This document shows positions 1-12,792 of a stretch of 12,792 nt of DNA, in pieces. Below the pieces are notes generated by a model. The model was not told the DNA's origin and searched no databases. It was given only the letters and a program-made list of their open reading frames with translations. This DNA comes from Saccoglossus kowalevskii (lineage: Eukaryota > Hemichordata > Enteropneusta > Harrimaniidae), in assembly GCF_000003605.2 (NCBI RefSeq), contig NW_003134845.1, positions 221,685-234,476 on the forward strand. The letters run 5' to 3'. The position numbers were made by a program, and so were the translations under genes. Positions within the stretch are counted from its first letter, which is position 1. Each line of letters starts with the position of its first letter.

Positions 1-999
1 ACATGTATACAGTTGCATTGTCACAATGCACAGACACAGCTGTATAGATCAAATTAAAATGACCACCAACCAACCATTTTTTCAGATTATAAAACAAAAT
101 GAAAAGCATACATGTCAAACAAAGAATGCACAGACAGGCACATGAGTAGACTGATAGTGTTAATGAAGCATATTCAACTGAAAAGGCTCTGAAAATACAC
201 ATGATATGTATTTATCAGGCATTTGAAGCAGATCAACATATATTTTGAGCAACACTTAGCACAAAAAAAAAAACTTTTTAAGAGACAAAACAAAAAGCAG
301 GTACAGTACCATATGTTTATCATTAGCTTCTATTTATCAGGGGTGACCATACTTCCGATAACTAATTGTCCAGTATTTTTTAACATTTGAAACAAGGTTA
401 CATGTATATACATATGATAGACTAGCTGCTTCAACTGCACCAACCTACTACACCATCAGTTAATTATAAATTATATGTAAAAGACAACTTCACATTCAGT
501 AAGTATACATCATTCCAGAGCTTAAACTTTAGATTTGAGAGGTCACCATGTTCAAGGCAAAAATTGGATAAAAACTGTCTTAGCGTACACATGTAAGACT
601 ACAGTAAGAACTGCCTGTATTTGTAATGCCTTCGATGCCTCTGAATTTCAAGCACTGACAATCATGAAATGCTGCATGACCCAAAATAACTTTTTTTTAG
701 ATAATACTGCTACTTCATGGAAAATTAAATAGTCACTGGCAATATCTCAGTGACATGACGTACAACATGAAGTCAGAAACAACAAGTCATTGTCGATAAA
801 AAGTACCTGTCCAGTACTTAGCGACTATCAACATTAGTGCCAAATTATTTCCACTTGCGTGACAGACATGATACAAAGTGGAGCCACTTTATTTGAGCAA
901 TTCCTTTAAACATTCACAGAAAATAAATTTGACTGTTTATCTTTGGTTTACAGTCTAATTTATTTCAGAGCACGTTCAAATCTGATTTTTTGAGAAAAA

Positions 1000-1480
1000 T
1001 TGGTTAAATAATTGGATGATAAATATGCAAGGGTTTTCAACATTAAACTAATCACGTCTGTGGATTACCCCAGAGCATCTATATACCAAATTTCTATGAA
1101 ATTTGATGATTATGCCTACTATGCAAATTAGATTCATTGAATTATAATGATAATTAGTACTTGAGATATTGAGAGAAAAAGCTGAAAACTGGCTAATTAC
1201 CATGCAAATCAGGTGATTAATATGTAATAATTTTAATGTAAAACTAATAACATCTGCACAATGTGTAGACCATCTACGAAATTTTAATGAAATGTGATGA
1301 TTAATAGTTAATATTGATAAAGAAGAAATTGGCTAATTATGCAAATCAGGTAATTAAAAATGATTAGGTTTAAGCACTGTCCTACCAGGTTTCATTGAAA
1401 TGAGCTGATTAGTACTTGTGATTTCAGTGGAAAAGCCGAAAATTGACTGACTATGCAAATCTCACACAGGAGCCAAAAAC
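1000..1480. repeat. Diverged tandem repeat array with ATGCAAAT in each unit
   Basis: The word ATGCAAAT recurs at about 1121, 1202, 1339 and 1453, spaced 81, 137 and 114 bases. Around it are recurring blocks. GGCTAATT..ATGCAAATCAGGT.ATTAA occurs at 1191-1220 and again at 1331-1356. Variants of ATGAAATTTGATGATTA.TA and of GAGAAAAAGCTGAAAA.TGG(C)TAATT also recur. The units are diverged and vary in length, so this is an old array rather than a young satellite. ATGCAAAT is also the octamer bound by POU-class factors, but as part of a repeat unit it needs no regulatory explanation. Confidence 0.6.
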
Positions 1481-1712
1481 AAATTAAGTGCATAAAGAAA
1501 GTATACATTGTATTTGTGTATCAAATTGTGAAAATAATGGATTAAAATACAATATTGAATCAGATTTAACAATTTGTCTGAAAAAAAATCACCAATAGGC
1601 CAAATTCAATCAGATCACAAAACATACTACAGGTATATCATAAAGCACTGTGTTTGACAATATTGAACATATCGGGTCACTGCGGTTATGAATATGCTAA
1701 ATGATTAGGATT

Positions 1713-1870
1713 ACCATATTTGCTCTATTAGTGGCACATACACTTTAAGTAAATGACATGTGTCTATGGTCATCATAAGTCACATTTTAATGATCAAGCA
1801 CACAATAAATGCATTTTTTGATTAAGATGCACTTCCAGTGAAGATATGCTTCTAATAGAGTAAATATGGT
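1713..1870. mobile_element. MITE-like inverted repeat, ~158 bp
   Basis: The segment opens with ACCATATTTGCTCTATTAG (1713-1731) and closes with CTAATAGAGTAAATATGGT (1852-1870). The second is the reverse complement of the first with one mismatch in 19. There is no coding capacity in the 120 bases between them. This is the form of a small non-autonomous DNA element or its remnant. No clear target-site duplication is visible. A related end, CTAATAGAGTTATTATGGT, occurs near 7303 in another intron, which supports a dispersed family. Confidence 0.5.
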
Positions 1871-3030
1871 GAGGCAAATTTGACATTTTACTTGATCAAA
1901 CAGCAAAATGATGTGCATATTCAAGTAAAATATATGTAACAAGTTTGACAGAAAACAGTGGATACATGTGTGAGAAATGACTTGTGCACATAATGCAAAT
2001 TAATTAACCCAAAAAAGTATTCTATTTTTGTGATGAAATACAAGAGAATCATTCACATATATGGATAATTTTCTAATGGCTGTAATACATAGTAGTGAAC
2101 ATTTATCACTGTGGTTCGCTTGGATGCTCAACAGCTATTTATAACATATATAGCATACTCTAACTTCTCTGCGGGGGATTTTACCAAAATTATAATCACA
2201 ATTGTCCCAATTAAAGGTTATATTAGCTTGTTCCACACCAATAACCACAATTAATGTAAAACAGTATGTAAAGCAATCATGAAACATGCATTAGCAGACC
2301 ACTGTCAGGTTAATACAGAATTGTTATATAGAAGTGATTTTTTTTTCATTAAATAAGGCAAAAATCACACAGTACAGAAACACCAAGACCATTTCTTCAC
2401 TAGATTTGCACCAATATTTATAAATTTCTCATTAGCAGTGGGATTTGCATTGAATTGTGATGTTTACAAAATGCTGAAAGCCACACACACATAGTTTAAA
2501 GCGACAACACGTAACTCCTAACACTATATTTGATGTGGGTCCTATGCGACATACCCGATGCATATAAAATAAATTGATTAGATGAAACTCAAACATGCAC
2601 TACATGGTGACTATGGCGATTTAAGCATTAAAATACAATTAAAATACCAGTACAACTGATTTACATAAGCATATTTAGACCAAATATTTGCTCTTTTTGG
2701 AATGAAATAAACAAAAATAAAATCCAGTGAAAAAAATATTGCACCATTTTAGTGAAAATGAATTCCAGCTAAAATAAATTCACAGAATTTATGTACAACT
2801 GCAACACATGTACTTAAAGTAAACTGTGATATAAAAGTAAAGTACGCCCTCTATGGTAAAAATCCACAACATTTTGAGTTATGACAAAACATTTTTACCA
2901 AGGGGAACCAATGAGTGAAAAGTGAAGAAAAAATTTGGGCGAGAATGTAATCAAAACTGATTCCTATACACAAACTATAGTAAACATCATGTGAAGACAG
3001 ACTGAAGGAAATATAGAAGTTAAGAAATTT

Positions 3031-3097
3031 ATTCATACCTGAGTATCCTTAGTCTTCCAGCTTGTATTCATACCTGAGAATCCATCTTCCAGCTTGT
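3031..3097. repeat. Tandem duplication carrying a splice-donor-like site
   Basis: Two adjacent copies, 3031-3065 (35 bp) and 3066-3097 (32 bp), share ATTCATACCTGAG.ATCC and .TCTTCCAGCTTGT, differing by a 3-base indel and a few substitutions. On the minus strand each copy contains CAG|gtatgaat. If the overlapping ORF is an exon, it has two equivalent donors 35 nt apart. Confidence 0.85.
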
Positions 3098-3239
3098 ACG
3101 AAGACAGCAGATATCTTTTTACTGTTTCAACAATTCGACTTTTCATGTCAGATGACACATCACTCAAGTCAGCACTCATAAATAATCTACCATCCAACGC
3201 AATATAATTCACTGATATGGCCATGACGTATTCAGTCAT
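3039..3239 (-). other. Unassigned coding-like ORF / candidate exon inside PSMD1 intron
   Basis: The minus-strand frame from ATG at 3239 reads MTEYVMAISVNYIALDGRLF, then MSADLSDVSSDMKSRIVETV, then KRYLLSSYKLEDGFSG. The composition is protein-like, with mixed charged and hydrophobic residues and no low complexity. It ends at a plausible donor CAG|gtatga, present twice, with exon ends at 3074 or 3039. A weak acceptor (catatcag) lies at the start of VNYIALDG, and a stop codon sits just upstream of the ATG. I do not recognise the family, and it does not match PSMD1. It could be an exon of a nested gene, an alternative PSMD1 exon, or a chance ORF. Confidence 0.3.
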
Positions 3240-3589
3240 ACATTTTCACTATTCATTCTTATCCAAACAACATAAATCTACACTCGTAGCACTACTGAAT
3301 TAGACACACTACATATATATGCATACACATACTCTATGCATCTGCTCAGCTTGTAAATCACACACAAAACAGTGTCAAATATCACCAAATAAGGACATCC
3401 TTGATTTCATAATTACAAAAGAAAAGAAAAAAAACACTGTTATCTTGACCAATGACTGTGATGTTTATGTAGATACAAAACTTTAAGATACATACTTCAA
3501 GCAATCAGAATAGAATATATGAAATTTAAAAAAAATCAAAGATGTCATGGTTTGGTAATAGTGGAGACAGAGAGTAAAGATGTTCCTAC

Positions 3590-12119
<8,530 letters not shown>

Positions 12120-12792
12120 CTGGGTGGAGGAGGAGTGAAAACAAAAATGCATTACACAGGAAAAAACATATGAATATAATATCTAGTTGGTAATAATATA
12201 ATTTGCCATAGGTTACATAAACTGATAAATTCTAATATTTTATCATTTTTACACATTGTGAATGATAAAAGTTCTCAGTGTTAAGCTCCTTTTATAATAA
12301 AATACAAGTTTATATAGCGTCTAGTATCCATCGCAGTAATGACAATCTATTATATTCCTGAGACAAACTGTTGCCATGATGACTGTTTCTGTATAAATCC
12401 ATGATATACTGAAACCTGGGTCATATTTAGCAAATGGACGGATAATTTCCAAAATTAAGTCTGCGACAATAAATTCTGTAGTAAACATGTCTTTTTCGCT
12501 GTCTAAAACAAGCCAATGCACCATGAACTTGTGGTCATCCTGATAGAAAAGGGTGAACGTATCTACTCTAAATTCAATTGTATGTAATGATAATGTACAG
12601 CTGCATTGCATTAACTTGCATCGTAACTAAGGGGTGATCTCATATTCAAACACCTGGGTCAAACCTGGGTTAACCCGGTCTTCCCTTGCTAGCCCTAATC
12701 AGACCTACTAGACCTACAATATGCAAATTAGTAATAGGTTTGAACCTAACCTTAGGATTAACTACCCATTAACGCCCCCACTGAAAACAAAC
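12120..12792. other. Upstream PSMD1 intron sequence to the right edge
   Basis: No further PSMD1 exon is found. 12310-12539 holds a coding-like, apparently frameshifted stretch (separate entry). 12650-12792 contains repeated CAAACCTGGGTTAACCCGG-like words and an imperfect inverted pair (GGGTCAAACCT near 12656, AGGTTTGAACC near 12736). This suggests the end of another interspersed repeat that continues past the window. Confidence 0.6.
12310..12539 (-). pseudogene. Unassigned coding-like segment with an apparent frameshift
   Basis: A good acceptor (caccctttctatcag) precedes a frame that reads DDHKFMVHWLVLDSEKDMFT, then TEFIVADLILEIIRPFAKYD, then P (12539-12416). The frame then degrades. A second frame, starting at 12408 just after a tttcag, reads YIMDLYRNSHHGNSLSQEYN then RLSLLRWILDAI and a TAA stop at 12310. 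Both parts look protein-like and abut, as expected if one ancestral reading frame was shifted by a small indel near 12409-12416. The alternative is two exon-like pieces of a nested gene. It does not match PSMD1, and I do not recognise the family. Confidence 0.35.

Larger units (their letters stand above)
1..3589. other. Long AT-rich PSMD1 intron (downstream of last visible exon)
   Basis: No PSMD1 exon was found here on the minus strand, and no convincing plus-strand gene. The content is AT-rich intron with homopolymer A/T runs and frequent TACATGTA-type words. Three structures stand out and are listed separately: a diverged tandem array around 1000-1480, an inverted-repeat pair at 1713-1870, and a coding-like minus-strand ORF at 3039-3239. 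The short plus-strand open frame near 535-732 has no recognisable protein features, and I treat it as chance. Confidence 0.7.

Noticed and set aside
1-3589. Searched for the next PSMD1 exon (VRYGAAMALG / NYVRQGAL type)
   Set aside because: No matching minus-strand segment with splice sites was found, so the exon is taken to lie outside the window.
12120-12792. TETVIMAT in the 12321-12611 minus frame considered as the VETIIAK end of the preceding PSMD1 exon
   Set aside because: The resemblance is a few residues, the flanking residues do not fit, and no donor follows in the right phase.

Overview
The window is animal nuclear DNA. It is AT-rich, and its one recognisable gene is split into short exons with GT...AG introns. 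That gene lies on the minus strand and encodes PSMD1 (Rpn2 in yeast), the large PC-repeat scaffold subunit of the 26S proteasome base. I place twelve consecutive internal exons between 12119 and 3590. Their reading phases join without a break into 542 complete codons, a little over half of a protein that is about 950 residues in its relatives. The first ~100 codons lie beyond the right edge. The end of the toroid and the C-terminal tail lie beyond the left edge. Similarity to vertebrate PSMD1 is very high. This, with the invertebrate-style repeats, suggests a slowly evolving marine invertebrate (for example hemichordate, amphioxus, echinoderm, mollusc or cnidarian). I cannot narrow it further from sequence alone.

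Layout from right to left, the direction of transcription: 12792-12120 is intron holding an unexplained, apparently frameshifted coding-like stretch (12539-12310). Exon 11914-12119 follows. Then comes a 1983-bp intron almost filled by a putative DNA transposon (10072-11817) with terminal inverted repeats. Inside that element are a 36-bp perfect palindrome and a first-exon-like ORF with a good splice donor. Exons 9853-9930, 9322-9456 and 8828-9012 come next. A 1655-bp intron then carries a higher-CpG, LTR-like insert with degenerate short tandem repeats. The remaining exons (7097-7172, 6840-6977, 6025-6113, 5420-5672, 5074-5185, 4745-4821, 4571-4630, 3590-3810) encode the acidic linker and the PC-repeat toroid. 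The 4571-4630 exon is only 60 nt and is easily missed. From 3589 to 1 is a long intron with a diverged tandem array, a MITE-like inverted repeat, and a second coding-like ORF whose splice donor is tandemly duplicated.

I see no tRNA, rRNA, CRISPR array or bacterial-type operon. The window is mainly a housekeeping gene, with the unusual material confined to its introns. The items most worth a second look are the possible alternative first exon inside the intronic transposon, the two unassigned coding-like segments, and the duplicated donor. None of these is proven functional.
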